A DNA stretch of 64,000 nt from Microbacterium sp. UFMG61 (lineage in GTDB: Bacteria; Actinomycetota; Actinomycetes; Actinomycetales; Microbacteriaceae). Positions 16,453 through 24,602 of this stretch are shown here, one piece after another; the first letter of the stretch is position 1, and every line of letters starts with the position of its first letter. The translations under genes were made by a program, and so were the position numbers. The notes beneath the pieces are model-generated. The model was not told the origin of the DNA, made no database searches, and saw only the letters and a program-made list of their open reading frames with translations. Where the stretch lies: assembly GCF_015354505.1 (NCBI RefSeq), contig NZ_JACAFP010000001.1, positions 152,117 to 216,116 of the forward strand. Direction: 5' to 3'.

Positions 16453-17658
16453 ATGACGACGACCGCGCCCGTTCCCGTGACGACCGCCCGCACGGGGAGC
16501 ATCCGCTACGGTGGGCTCATCGTGCTGATGCTGATGGGCTTCCTGCTCGTCACCGCGGAGTTCCTGCCCAACGGCGTGCTCACCGAGATGGCCGACGCCC
16601 TCGGTGTCACGCCCGGTCAGGCGGGGCAGACCGTGACGGTCACTGCGCTCGTCGGACTCATCGTCGCGCCGACCGTCGGCCTGATCTTCCCTCGCCTCGA
16701 CCGGCGGTCGCTGCTCGTCTGGATGGCGCTCGCCGCCGCCGCATCCAACCTGATCGTCGCGATCGCGCCGAACCTCATCATCGTGCTGCTCGCGCGGTTC
16801 CTGCTGGGCGCGGCGATCAGCGCGTTCTGGGCGATGTCGATCACGGTCGCCGTGCGGCTCGCGGGCCCCGAGCACCTCGGACGCGGTGTCATGTTCACCT
16901 CGGCCGGAGTCTCTCTCGCCACGGTCGCGGGCGTTCCCCTGGGTGTGATGCTCAGCGAGATCGTCGACTGGCAGACGGTCTTCGCGATCGCCGGAGTGCT
17001 CATGGTGCTGCTCGCCGTGGCGCTGCGGTTCATGCTGCCCTCTGTTCCGGCCGAGCAGGCATCGAGCATCCGACTTCTCGTCGACACCCTGCGTCGCCCC
17101 GGGATCGGGCTCGGAATGGTCGGGCACGTGCTCGTGGTTCTCGGGCACTTCCTCGCCTACACGTACGTGCGGCTGGCGCTCGAGCGCATCCCCGAGGTCG
17201 AGCCGTCGACGATCATCCTGCTGCTCGCGCTCTTCGGTGTCGGCGGTCTCGCCGGCAACCTCGGGCTCGGGTTCTTCATCGACCGCAGCTTCGCGTTCTT
17301 CGCGGTGTTCGCACCGCTGGTCATCGCGGCGGCCGTGCTCTCGATGATCTTCTTCTCGGGTTCCGTGTTCGGCATCGCGGTCGTGGTCGTCGCCTGGGGC
17401 TTCTTCTTCTCATCGTGGCTTCTCGTGATCAACACCTGGGTCGGACACCGCACCCCAGACCGCCTCGAGGCAGGTGGCAGCCTGGTCGTCGTCGGCTTCC
17501 AGGGGGCGATCACGATCGCGGCCGGTCTCGGCGGACTGCTCGTCGACACGCTCGACGTCGAGTTCGTCTATGTGCTCGGAGCGGTGTCGTTGCTCGTCGG
17601 CGCCGTGCTCTTCGGGCTCTCGAACCGCCGGAGCACCGCGGCGGCCACGCTCGCCTGA
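16453..17658 (+). CDS. MFS transporter, DHA1 family
   Basis: A 401-residue membrane protein with 12 predicted helices. The N-terminus GLIVLMLMGFLLVTAEFLPN followed by ADALGVTPGQAGQTVTVTAL is characteristic of the DHA1 sugar-efflux/AraJ-like group. The central ALERIPEVEPSTIILLLALF region precedes the second half. The AraC-type regulator gene converges on it only 5 nt away, a common MFS/AraC pairing. The substrate (drug or sugar efflux) is unknown. Confidence 0.88.
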   Translation: MTTTAPVPVTTARTGSIRYGGLIVLMLMGFLLVTAEFLPNGVLTEMADALGVTPGQAGQTVTVTALVGLIVAPTVGLIFPRLDRRSLLVWMALAAAASNLIVAIAPNLIIVLLARFLLGAAISAFWAMSITVAVRLAGPEHLGRGVMFTSAGVSLATVAGVPLGVMLSEIVDWQTVFAIAGVLMVLLAVALRFMLPSVPAEQASSIRLLVDTLRRPGIGLGMVGHVLVVLGHFLAYTYVRLALERIPEVEPSTIILLLALFGVGGLAGNLGLGFFIDRSFAFFAVFAPLVIAAAVLSMIFFSGSVFGIAVVVVAWGFFFSSWLLVINTWVGHRTPDRLEAGGSLVVVGFQGAITIAAGLGGLLVDTLDVEFVYVLGAVSLLVGAVLFGLSNRRSTAAATLA

Positions 17659-17663
17659 GCGGA

Positions 17664-18581
17664 TTAGGCGGGGACGGCGGTGAGCTCGGAAGCCCGCCAG
17701 GCCGACGGCGTCATGCCGGTGCGGCGGCGGAAGGCGCGGCTGAACCCCTCGTCCGAGGCATAGCCGAGCTCGCGCGAGGTCTCGCTGACGGATCGGCCTG
17801 CTGCGAGCATCCGCTTGGCCGCGTCGATGCGCACCTCGGTGACGTAGTCGGCGGGGGAGCGGCCGATCGCGCTGCGGAAGCGCTCGGCGAAGACCGAGCG
17901 CGACATCGCACCGACGCTCGCGAGGCGCTCGACGGTCCATTCGCGGCCGGGCTGCTCGTGGATGGCCTCGACGACGCGGTCGAGGAACGGGTCCTTCGAG
18001 ACCGACGGCCATCCGGCGGGCGCGCAGCCGTTCGCGGCCCACGCACGGATGACGCTGAGCAACACGGTCTGCGCCATCATCCGGCAGATCACCGGATCGC
18101 CCTGGCGCTCGGGCCACGAGGGCGGATCGGTCGGCCCCATGCTGCCGGCGAGGGCGGCGGCTGCGGGCTCGAGCGCATCGAACGACATGACCGTGATGGG
18201 GTCGGGGAGCACGGCTGCGAGCATCGAGGCGCTGTCCGAGAACTCGAGGTCGACCACGACGAGGTCGGTGGCCGCATCGGCTTCGAGGGCGACAGGTGCG
18301 CGGCCGAGGGTGAGGAAGGCGTCGCCCGCGACGAGGTTCGAGCTCGTCGGCCGCTCGTCGACGGCCACGACCTGCGAGGCGCGGTCGACGTCGAGACGGC
18401 AGGCGCCGGTCAGGGGCGGATGCCCGCTCACCGATCCACTCGCGATGTACACGAGCGTCACCGATCCCGAGGTGAGCGGCAGCACGCGACCGGCCGCGAG
18501 CGCGACCCGCCTGGCCACACCGATGCGCAGATCGACGGAGTCGAGAATCTGCCCCAGCGCTGCGGAATCGACGGTCACCAT
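17664..18581 (-). CDS. AraC-family transcriptional regulator
   Basis: A 305-residue regulator. The start at 18581 (MVTVDSAALGQILDSVD) avoids overlap with the divergent gene. Residues 10-180 form a cupin-like AraC sensor (VARRVALAAGRVLPLTSGSV, HPPLTGACRLDVD). The C-terminal 100 residues hold two HTH motifs: WTVERLASVGAMSRSVFAER and ETSRELGYASDEGFSRAFRR, ending in the family TGMTPSAWR. It converges on the DHA1 MFS gene, its most likely target. The effector is unknown. Confidence 0.88.
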   Translation of the reverse strand: MVTVDSAALGQILDSVDLRIGVARRVALAAGRVLPLTSGSVTLVYIASGSVSGHPPLTGACRLDVDRASQVVAVDERPTSSNLVAGDAFLTLGRAPVALEADAATDLVVVDLEFSDSASMLAAVLPDPITVMSFDALEPAAAALAGSMGPTDPPSWPERQGDPVICRMMAQTVLLSVIRAWAANGCAPAGWPSVSKDPFLDRVVEAIHEQPGREWTVERLASVGAMSRSVFAERFRSAIGRSPADYVTEVRIDAAKRMLAAGRSVSETSRELGYASDEGFSRAFRRRTGMTPSAWRASELTAVPA

Positions 18582-18654
18582 GCCTTCGGCAACGCCCAGG
18601 GGTGCACAGCTATTCCGGATACGCTGGACGGACCCCCCCCACCCGAGGAGTCCT

Positions 18655-19116
18655 GTGTTCCGCACACCCGACCGCCTGTTCCGAGTCCTCGCGATCGCCG
18701 AGGCGATCACCTGGACCATCCTCATCTCGGCGATCATCGCCCGCGCCGTCGGCGCCCCCGGCGTCGTCGTGACGATCGGCGGCGGCATCCACGGTTTCGT
18801 GTTCCTCGCCTACGCGGCGACCGCCGTGCTGGTCGCACTGAACCAGCGCTGGAACGTGGGTGTCGCCATCCTCGCGGTCGTGAGCGCGATCGTGCCCTAC
18901 GCCACCATCCCGATGGAGATCTGGCTGCACCGCACCGGCCGACTCGCCGGAGAGTGGCGACTGGAGCAGACCGCAGACCCCCGCGACGCGCGCTGGTACG
19001 ACCGTCTGATGCGCTGGTTCCTGCGTCGCCCGTGGGCACTCGCGATCCTGCTCGTGGTGGGCATCGCCGCGCTGTACGTCATCCTGCTGCTGGTGGGTCC
19101 TCCCGGCGGCAAGTGA
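18655..19116 (+). CDS. DUF3817 family integral membrane protein
   Basis: A 153-residue membrane protein with a GTG start just after GAGGAG. The opening FRTPDRLFRVLAIAEAITWT and the GGGIHGFVFLAYAATAV helix are the DUF3817 signature. Three to four transmembrane helices are expected, the last being WALAILLVVGIAALYVILLL. The family is widespread in actinobacteria and has no established function. It is divergent from the AraC regulator (73-nt gap) and convergent with a lipoprotein gene. Confidence 0.88.
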   Translation: MFRTPDRLFRVLAIAEAITWTILISAIIARAVGAPGVVVTIGGGIHGFVFLAYAATAVLVALNQRWNVGVAILAVVSAIVPYATIPMEIWLHRTGRLAGEWRLEQTADPRDARWYDRLMRWFLRRPWALAILLVVGIAALYVILLLVGPPGGK

Positions 19117-19135
19117 TCGACGCCGGAATCGAGCG

Positions 19136-19837
19136 TCACTGGATGACGACGGCGTTCTTCTCGACGACCTCGGCCATCGTCGCCTCGACGTCGCCACCCG
19201 TGCAGTCGACGATCACGTAGAGCCCGACGCCGGTCGCCGTGAAGGCGCGTGCGGCCATGATCCACCGGCGGTCGCCGCCGTCGTCGCAGAGGAGCCTTCT
19301 GGCCTCGATGTCGGAGTTGCCGCCGATCTGGTAGCTGAACGATCCCGTCGTCGCGGCCGTCGAGATCGCCGCGACGTCGCTCTCACCGAGGATCACCGCC
19401 AGCATCGCGTCGGAGCTCGGACTGTCGTCTCCCGGCACGGTCGGCACGTCGGGGATCAGCCCCTGCCAGAACTGTGCGGTGCATGTGTCGTCGACCGTGC
19501 CGTACGTCCAGCCGCCGTTGCCGTCGTCGGGCTTGACCGTCTTCCAGCCCTCGTCGACGATGAGCCCGTCGCCCCACTGGATGTAGGCGGAGGACGGCAC
19601 TGCGACGCCGTCGGCGAACGACATCGACGCCGGCAGGTCGCCGGCGGGAGCATCCGACGGCTCGTCCGAGGGGAGATCCGACGGGCCGGCCGTGGGCACC
19701 GGGTCGGGGCCCTCGCCGCTCGGGACGTCCGTCGGTATCTGCGCGTACAGGCATCCGCTGAGCGGCAGCACCGCGAGGGCGACCACCGCGACGGCGGTCA
19801 GGCGGAGCAGAGGCGAGACCTGCGAGATGCGCGTCAT
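19136..19837 (-). CDS. Secreted lipoprotein of unknown function
   Basis: A 233-residue protein starting MTRISQVSPLLRLTAV. It has a lipoprotein signal peptide ending in the lipobox VLPLSGC, followed by a Pro/Ser/Asp-rich linker (about residues 35-75). The mature domain contains DDTCTAQFWQGLIPDVP and closes with YVIVDCTGGDVEATMAEVVE; three cysteines may form disulfides. It should be anchored on the outer face of the membrane. No family is recognised. Confidence 0.7.
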   Translation of the reverse strand: MTRISQVSPLLRLTAVAVVALAVLPLSGCLYAQIPTDVPSGEGPDPVPTAGPSDLPSDEPSDAPAGDLPASMSFADGVAVPSSAYIQWGDGLIVDEGWKTVKPDDGNGGWTYGTVDDTCTAQFWQGLIPDVPTVPGDDSPSSDAMLAVILGESDVAAISTAATTGSFSYQIGGNSDIEARRLLCDDGGDRRWIMAARAFTATGVGLYVIVDCTGGDVEATMAEVVEKNAVVIQ

Positions 19838-19865
19838 GCCGGTCAGCCTAGTCCGCAGGGGCGGC

Positions 19866-19901
19866 GGGCCGGAGGACGGATGCGGGCCGGAGGACGGATG
19901 C
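19866..19901. repeat. Perfect 18-bp tandem duplication
   Basis: The unit GGGCCGGAGGACGGATGC occurs twice without a gap, between the stop of the TrxR-like gene and the start of the lipoprotein gene on the same strand. It looks like a recent slippage duplication and contains the GGATGC hexamer that is abundant in this window. Confidence 0.7.
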
Positions 19902-19908
19902 GACGCGC

Positions 19909-20838
19909 TCAGTGCGCCGTCGCGATGCCCACGGCATCCTGCACCATCACCGACGCGACGCGCGCGCCGGCGCCCGCGGCCACGATGAGCTGCTGAGGTC
20001 CGGGGATCGCCGCATCCCCGGCGGCGTAGAGCCCCTGCACGTCGGTGCGGCCGGAGCGATCGGTCACGAGGTGCCCGTCGGCATCGAGGGCGGGCGTGAA
20101 CCCGCGCAGGAACGAGACGTCGGTCTCCCACTCCGGGCGGACGAATCCCCCCTCGACGGCGACGATCGTGCCGTCCGTCAGGCGGATCGCCTCGATGCGC
20201 CCGCGGTCGCCCACCAGCTCGGAGATCGGATGCCGCAGCACGGCGACGCCCGAGGCTGCGAGCTCGGCCTCCTCGGCGGCGGTGACGGTGTCGGCACCGA
20301 GCGTGAACACCGTGAGACTCTCGGTCCAGCGCGAGATGAGCCGAGCCCGGTCGGCGATGTCCCGCGTCTCGCCGATGAGTGCGAGCCGGCGCCCGCGCAT
20401 CTCCCACGCATCGCACGCGGCGCAGCTGAACAGGGTGATGCCGTAGAAGCCGCGCAGGTTCGGCACCTCGGGCAGCGTCTCGCGCAAGCCGGTCGCGAGC
20501 AGCACGGATCGCGCAGCGACCGTCTCGGTCGGATCCTTGCGGCCGATGGATGCCGTGAACCCGGAGTCCTCCTGACGCAGCTCGAGCACGCGGACGCGCG
20601 TACGCACCTCGATGTTGGGATATGCGCCGAGTTCGTCACGCGCGATGCGTCGCAGTTCGTGCGGCGCCACGCCGTCTCGCGTGAGGAAGCCGTGCGAGTT
20701 CAGCGTCGCGGCGTTGCGGGGGCGGTCGGCATCGACCACCAGCACTCGCATGAGCGACCGTCCGAGGTTGAGCGCCGCCGAGAGGCCGGCCGGACCGCCG
20801 CCGATCACGAGCACGTCGTAGGCATCGGTCTCAGTCAT
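19909..20838 (-). CDS. NAD(P)/FAD-dependent oxidoreductase, thioredoxin reductase-like with CxxC
   Basis: A 309-residue flavoprotein, taking the ATG at 20838 (MTETDAYDVLVIGGG); a start 4 codons upstream is possible. The FAD motif GGGPAG is at 13-18, the redox pair C139-A-A-C142 lies in FSCAACDAWE, and the closing FAD motif is LYAAGDAAIPGPQQLIVAAG. Unlike the flavoprotein at 38-1288 it keeps its CxxC. The classic second GxGxxA motif is degenerate (LIGETRDIADRARLI), so the pyridine nucleotide site may be altered. These proteins often reduce small disulfides or oxidise dithiols in secondary metabolism. The substrate is unknown. Confidence 0.85.
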   Translation of the reverse strand: MTETDAYDVLVIGGGPAGLSAALNLGRSLMRVLVVDADRPRNAATLNSHGFLTRDGVAPHELRRIARDELGAYPNIEVRTRVRVLELRQEDSGFTASIGRKDPTETVAARSVLLATGLRETLPEVPNLRGFYGITLFSCAACDAWEMRGRRLALIGETRDIADRARLISRWTESLTVFTLGADTVTAAEEAELAASGVAVLRHPISELVGDRGRIEAIRLTDGTIVAVEGGFVRPEWETDVSFLRGFTPALDADGHLVTDRSGRTDVQGLYAAGDAAIPGPQQLIVAAGAGARVASVMVQDAVGIATAH

Positions 20839-20982
20839 CGCACCCTCCATCGAGAAGGGCGGTGTCCACCGTGCGGTCGACGCGGGCGCGCCGACCGTGG
20901 CGGCGCCGCCGGCGGGGAGCTCGTCTGGTGAGCATCCGTCCGCTGGCTCCAGTCTGCCACGGTCGAGCTGAGGGTGGCCTAA

Positions 20983-21789
20983 CTAGACGACGGTCGACGC
21001 GTGCGGACTCAGCATCACGACGTCGCCGATCACGACGACCGCGGGCGAGCGCACCTGCCGCGCGGCGGCGAGATGCGCGATCGTGCCCAGCGTGCCGATC
21101 GTGACCCGCTGGCGCTCGCCGAACCCGTCCTCGATGATCGCGACGGGGCACTCATCTCCGCGCGGGCCGGCGGCGAGCACGTGTGCCGAATGGCCGAGCG
21201 TGTTCACGCCCATCAGCAGCACGATCGTGTGGTCGCGACCGCCGCCGAGCGCATCGATCTGATCGTGCGCGCTCGCGACCGTGAACGTCTCGGCGACGCC
21301 GCGCTGGGTCAGGGGGATGCCGGCGAGGGCGGGCACGGCCACCGCGCTCGTGACACCTGACACCACCTCGACCGGGATGCCGGCAGCTTCGCAGAACAGC
21401 TGCTCCTCGCGTCCGCGGCCGAACACGAAGGGGTCGCCGCCTTTGAGTCGCACCACGCGGCGGCCCTGCCTGGCGAGGTCGACGAGGATCTGATTGATGC
21501 CGTCCTGCGGCACGGGGTGATGGCCCGGCAGCTTGCCGACGTCGATGACCTCGGCCGTGATCGTGTGCCCCTCGTCGGCGAGTCGGGCGAGCACGGCGCG
21601 GGCCCCGAGGCGGTCGGCCACGATGACATCGGCATCCTGCAGTGCGCGCAGTCCGCGCAGGGTCAGCAGCCCCGCGTCGCCGGGACCCGCGCCGACCAGG
21701 GTCACGGTGCCGAGCGCTGTGCTGGGGCCGAGGGCTGTGCTGGGGCCGAGGGCTGTGCTGGGGCCGAGCCCTGTGCTGGCGTCGGTCAT
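20983..21789 (-). CDS. cobA: Uroporphyrinogen-III C-methyltransferase
   Basis: A 268-residue SAM-dependent enzyme that methylates uroporphyrinogen III twice to precorrin-2, the branch to siroheme and cobalamin. Motifs: VGAGPGDAGLLTLRGLRALQ, then DVGKLPGHHPVPQDGINQIL, VVRLKGGDPFVFGRGREEQ, VSGVTSAVAVPALAGIPLTQ and a C-terminal PAVVVIGDVV. An extra N-terminal tail of three GPSTAL repeats (about 25 residues) precedes the usual start and is encoded by an 18-bp tandem repeat. The gene overlaps the upstream chelatase gene by 4 nt. Confidence 0.95.
   Translation of the reverse strand: MTDASTGLGPSTALGPSTALGPSTALGTVTLVGAGPGDAGLLTLRGLRALQDADVIVADRLGARAVLARLADEGHTITAEVIDVGKLPGHHPVPQDGINQILVDLARQGRRVVRLKGGDPFVFGRGREEQLFCEAAGIPVEVVSGVTSAVAVPALAGIPLTQRGVAETFTVASAHDQIDALGGGRDHTIVLLMGVNTLGHSAHVLAAGPRGDECPVAIIEDGFGERQRVTIGTLGTIAHLAAARQVRSPAVVVIGDVVMLSPHASTVV
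21711..21780. repeat. 18-bp coding minisatellite at the cobA 5' end
   Basis: Near-identical 18-nt units (GGGGCCGAGGGCTGTGCT on the plus strand) are repeated about three and a half times, in frame, giving the GPSTAL repeats of the CobA N-terminus. The 18-nt period keeps the frame, so copy number can change without breaking the gene. Confidence 0.8.
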
Positions 21790-22517
21790 GCGCTGCCGAT
21801 GTCCGCGAGCAGATGCGCCGCCGCCTCGTCGTAGCGGGCGACGACCAGGTCGATCAGTGCCTGCGGCACTGTGATGCCGTCGAGCAGAGGAGGAGTGATC
21901 GTCCGACCGGATGCCTGACGCGCGGTGAGATCGAAGAAGAAACCGCGGGCGAGCAGGTAGGTCGAGATCACGGCATCGGGATGCGACGCGATCGCGGTCG
22001 GAAGGTCGGGCTCGCGTGCAGCGAGGTAGGCGAGCTCGACCTTCTCGCCCAGGCGCACCGAGAGCAGGGACGCCATCGCCTCGGCATCCGTGAGCGAGGC
22101 GGGATCGCGCGAGCCGGCGACGGCGAGGATCACGGGGGAGTCAGAGGAGTCGGCTTCTGCGGCATCCGGCCCGTTCGCGGAGGATGCGGCGGCGAGGCGA
22201 TCCGCGAGGACTTCGGCGAGCCGCGGGTCGGGGCCCATCGCGGCGCTGACGACGGCATCCGCCTTCTTCGCCGCCATCCCGTGCAGGTCGTGGTGCACGT
22301 GGAAGCCGCGGGAGAGCAGCAGCGGAACGATCACGACGGGTCCGTCGATGGTCGGCAGCAGGTCTGCGGCATCCGGCTGCTGCACGTCGACGAAGGCGCT
22401 GCGCACCTCGACGTCGGGACGTGCCGCGGCGACGGCATCGACCAGGCCGGCGATCGCGCGGGCGCCCTCGGCATCCGAGGTGCCGTGCGAGACGGCGAGC
22501 AGGACGGGGCGACTCAT
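21786..22517 (-). CDS. Sirohydrochlorin chelatase (CbiX/SirB-like)
   Basis: A 243-residue class II chelatase homologue that would insert iron (siroheme) or cobalt into sirohydrochlorin. The start PVLLAVSHGTSDAEGARAIA carries the active-site His, and VVIVPLLLSRGFHVHHDLHG carries the second metal-binding His pair. The second half (VILAVAGSRDPAS, then ISTYLLARGFFFDLTARQ) is a degenerate repeat, as in two-domain members. The overlap with cobA makes a siroheme mini-operon. No sulfite or nitrite reductase is in the window. Confidence 0.9.
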   Translation of the reverse strand: MSRPVLLAVSHGTSDAEGARAIAGLVDAVAAARPDVEVRSAFVDVQQPDAADLLPTIDGPVVIVPLLLSRGFHVHHDLHGMAAKKADAVVSAAMGPDPRLAEVLADRLAAASSANGPDAAEADSSDSPVILAVAGSRDPASLTDAEAMASLLSVRLGEKVELAYLAAREPDLPTAIASHPDAVISTYLLARGFFFDLTARQASGRTITPPLLDGITVPQALIDLVVARYDEAAAHLLADIGSA

Positions 22518-22600
22518 GCCAGGACTCTAGGTGAGGAGTGTGTCGGGCGTGTTTCGAGGATCTCGCCGACCGAGCGGTCGATCCGTGAGCCCCGGAACCC

Positions 22601-22627
22601 AAAGTTGAGCCAATTCATATCAACTTT
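22601..22627. promoter_or_regulatory. Upstream HAIR-like HspR operator
   Basis: AAAGTTGA and TCAACTTT form a perfect 8-bp inverted repeat with an 11-nt spacer. The TTGA-N11-TCAA spacing equals that of the HAIR operator (CTTGAGT-N7-ACTCAAG) bound by HspR. It lies immediately upstream of the dnaK promoter -35 box. Confidence 0.7.
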
Positions 22628-22629
22628 GT

Positions 22630-22658
22630 TTGACAGTGTTCCGAGGTCGGAGTACAGT
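22630..22658 (+). promoter_or_regulatory. dnaK promoter (-35 TTGACA, -10 TACAGT)
   Basis: TTGACA (22630-22635) and TACAGT (22653-22658) are separated by an ideal 17 nt, the best sigma70-type promoter seen in the window. It is bracketed by two HAIR-like operators and lies 79 nt before the dnaK ATG, which has its own AAAGGAG ribosome site. Confidence 0.8.
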
Positions 22659-22677
22659 TGAGCCATCGCGACTCAGG
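22657..22677. promoter_or_regulatory. Downstream HAIR-like HspR operator
   Basis: TTGAG-C-CATCGCG-ACTCA matches the HAIR consensus (TTGAGT-N7-ACTCAA) with the right spacing. It overlaps the end of the -10 box and the likely transcription start, so HspR bound here would block the promoter. Confidence 0.75.
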
Positions 22678-22737
22678 TTTTCCTGATCGCCCCGGATTTC
22701 CAGACCCACATCAACCTCAGCAACAAAGGAGAATCAC

Positions 22738-24600
22738 ATGGCACGTGCTGTTGGAATCGACCTCGGTACGACGAACTCCGTCGTCAGCGTCCTCGAGGGT
22801 GGCGAGCCGAAGGTCATCGCCAACGCCGAGGGCTTCCGCACGACCCCCTCGGTGGTCGCGTTCACGAAGGACGGCGAGGTGCTCGTCGGTGAGACCGCGA
22901 AGCGCCAGGCCGTCACGAACGTCGACCGCACCATCGCATCCGTCAAGCGTCACGTCGGCACCGACTGGTCGTTCGACGTCGACGGCAAGAAGTGGACGCC
23001 GCAGGAGATCTCCGCGCGCATCCTCCAGAAGCTCAAGCGCGACGCCGAGTCGTACCTGGGCGACACGGTGACCGACGCGGTCATCACCGTTCCCGCATAC
23101 TTCAACGACGCCGAGCGTCAGGCCACCAAGGAGGCCGGAGAGATCTCGGGCCTCAACGTCCTGCGCATCATCAACGAGCCCACCGCTGCGGCGCTCGCCT
23201 ACGGCCTCGACAAGGGCAAGGAAGACGAGCTCATCCTGGTCTTCGACCTCGGTGGCGGAACCTTCGACGTCTCGCTGCTCGAGGTGGGCAAGGACGACGA
23301 CTTCTCGACCATCCAGGTGCGCTCGACCGCCGGCGACAACCGCCTCGGTGGAGACGACTGGGACCAGCGTCTCGTCGATCACCTGATCACGCAGTTCAAG
23401 GAGACCACGGGCGTCGACGTCTCGGGTGACAAGATCGCCCTGCAGCGTCTGAAGGAGGCTGCGGAGCAGGCCAAGAAGGAGCTCTCCTCCTCGACCTCGA
23501 CCAGCATCAACCTGCCGTACCTGTCGCTGACCGAGTCGGGCCCCGTCTCGCTCTCCGAGACCATCACCCGCGCGAAGTTCGAGGACCTGACGAAGGACCT
23601 GCTCGACCGCACCAAGAAGCCGTTCGAGGACGTCATCCGCGAAGCCGGCATCAAGGTCGCCGACATCGACCACATCGTGCTCGTGGGTGGATCGACCCGT
23701 ATGCCCGCCGTCGCCGAGCTCGTCAAGCGCGAGACCGGCAAGGAGGCCAACAAGGGCGTCAACCCCGATGAGGTCGTCGCCGTGGGCGCCGCCCTTCAGG
23801 CCGGTGTCCTCAAGGGTGAGCGCAAGGACGTCCTGCTCATCGACGTCACCCCCCTCAGCCTCGGCATCGAGACCAAGGGCGGCATGATGACCAAGCTCAT
23901 CGAGCGCAACACGGCCATCCCGACGAAGCGCAGCGAGACCTTCACCACGGCAGACGACAACCAGCCGTCTGTCGCGATCCAGGTCTTCCAGGGCGAGCGC
24001 GACTTCACCCGCGACAACAAGCCGCTCGGAACCTTCGAGCTCACCGGAATCGCCCCGGCTCCCCGTGGCATCCCGCAGATCGAGGTCACGTTCGACATCG
24101 ACGCCAACGGCATCGTGCACGTGTCCGCCAAGGACAAGGGCACCGGCACCGAGAAGTCGATCGTCATCTCCGGCGGCTCGTCGCTGTCGAAGGAGGACAT
24201 CGAGCGCATGGTGCGCGAGGCCGAGGAGCACGCGGCTGAGGACAAGGCGCGCCGTGAGGCCGCCGAGGTCCGCAACCAGGCCGAGACGCTCGCGTACTCG
24301 ATCGACAAGCTGATCACCGAGAACGACGACAAGCTGCCCGAAGACGTCAAGACTGAGGTCAAGGCCGACGTCGACGCGCTCAAGACGGCTCTGGCCGGCG
24401 AAGACGACGAGGCCGTGAAGACCGCGTTCGACAAGCTGAACCAGTCGCAGGGCAAGATCGGCGAGGCCATCTACGCACAGTCCCAGGCAGAGGGCGCCCC
24501 GAGCGCCGACGCCGCGGGTGAGGCTCCGGCCGATGACAGCTCCTCCGATGAGGACGTCATCGACGCCGAGGTCGTCGACGACGAGGACGAGAAGAAGTAA
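22738..24600 (+). CDS. dnaK: Chaperone DnaK (Hsp70)
   Basis: A 620-residue cytosolic Hsp70. The N-terminal ATPase domain shows [20 protein letters not shown], the phosphate motif [15 protein letters not shown] and [11 protein letters not shown]. The substrate-binding domain (from about residue 365) begins [14 protein letters not shown], with the linker VLLIDVTP. The C-terminal lid ends in an acidic tail, DDEDEKK. It is the first gene of dnaK-grpE-dnaJ-hspR, the usual actinobacterial order, driven by an HspR-controlled promoter. Codon use is strongly biased as expected for a highly expressed gene, and the GGATGC hexamer is nearly absent. Confidence 0.99.
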   Translation: MARAVGIDLGTTNSVVSVLEGGEPKVIANAEGFRTTPSVVAFTKDGEVLVGETAKRQAVTNVDRTIASVKRHVGTDWSFDVDGKKWTPQEISARILQKLKRDAESYLGDTVTDAVITVPAYFNDAERQATKEAGEISGLNVLRIINEPTAAALAYGLDKGKEDELILVFDLGGGTFDVSLLEVGKDDDFSTIQVRSTAGDNRLGGDDWDQRLVDHLITQFKETTGVDVSGDKIALQRLKEAAEQAKKELSSSTSTSINLPYLSLTESGPVSLSETITRAKFEDLTKDLLDRTKKPFEDVIREAGIKVADIDHIVLVGGSTRMPAVAELVKRETGKEANKGVNPDEVVAVGAALQAGVLKGERKDVLLIDVTPLSLGIETKGGMMTKLIERNTAIPTKRSETFTTADDNQPSVAIQVFQGERDFTRDNKPLGTFELTGIAPAPRGIPQIEVTFDIDANGIVHVSAKDKGTGTEKSIVISGGSSLSKEDIERMVREAEEHAAEDKARREAAEVRNQAETLAYSIDKLITENDDKLPEDVKTEVKADVDALKTALAGEDDEAVKTAFDKLNQSQGKIGEAIYAQSQAEGAPSADAAGEAPADDSSSDEDVIDAEVVDDEDEKK

Positions 24601-24602
24601 TC

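Noticed and set aside
16176..19220. 1014-codon rightward frame spanning the MFS and AraC genes
   Set aside because: It crosses two real genes and an intergenic gap in a non-coding frame, and is extremely Arg-rich.
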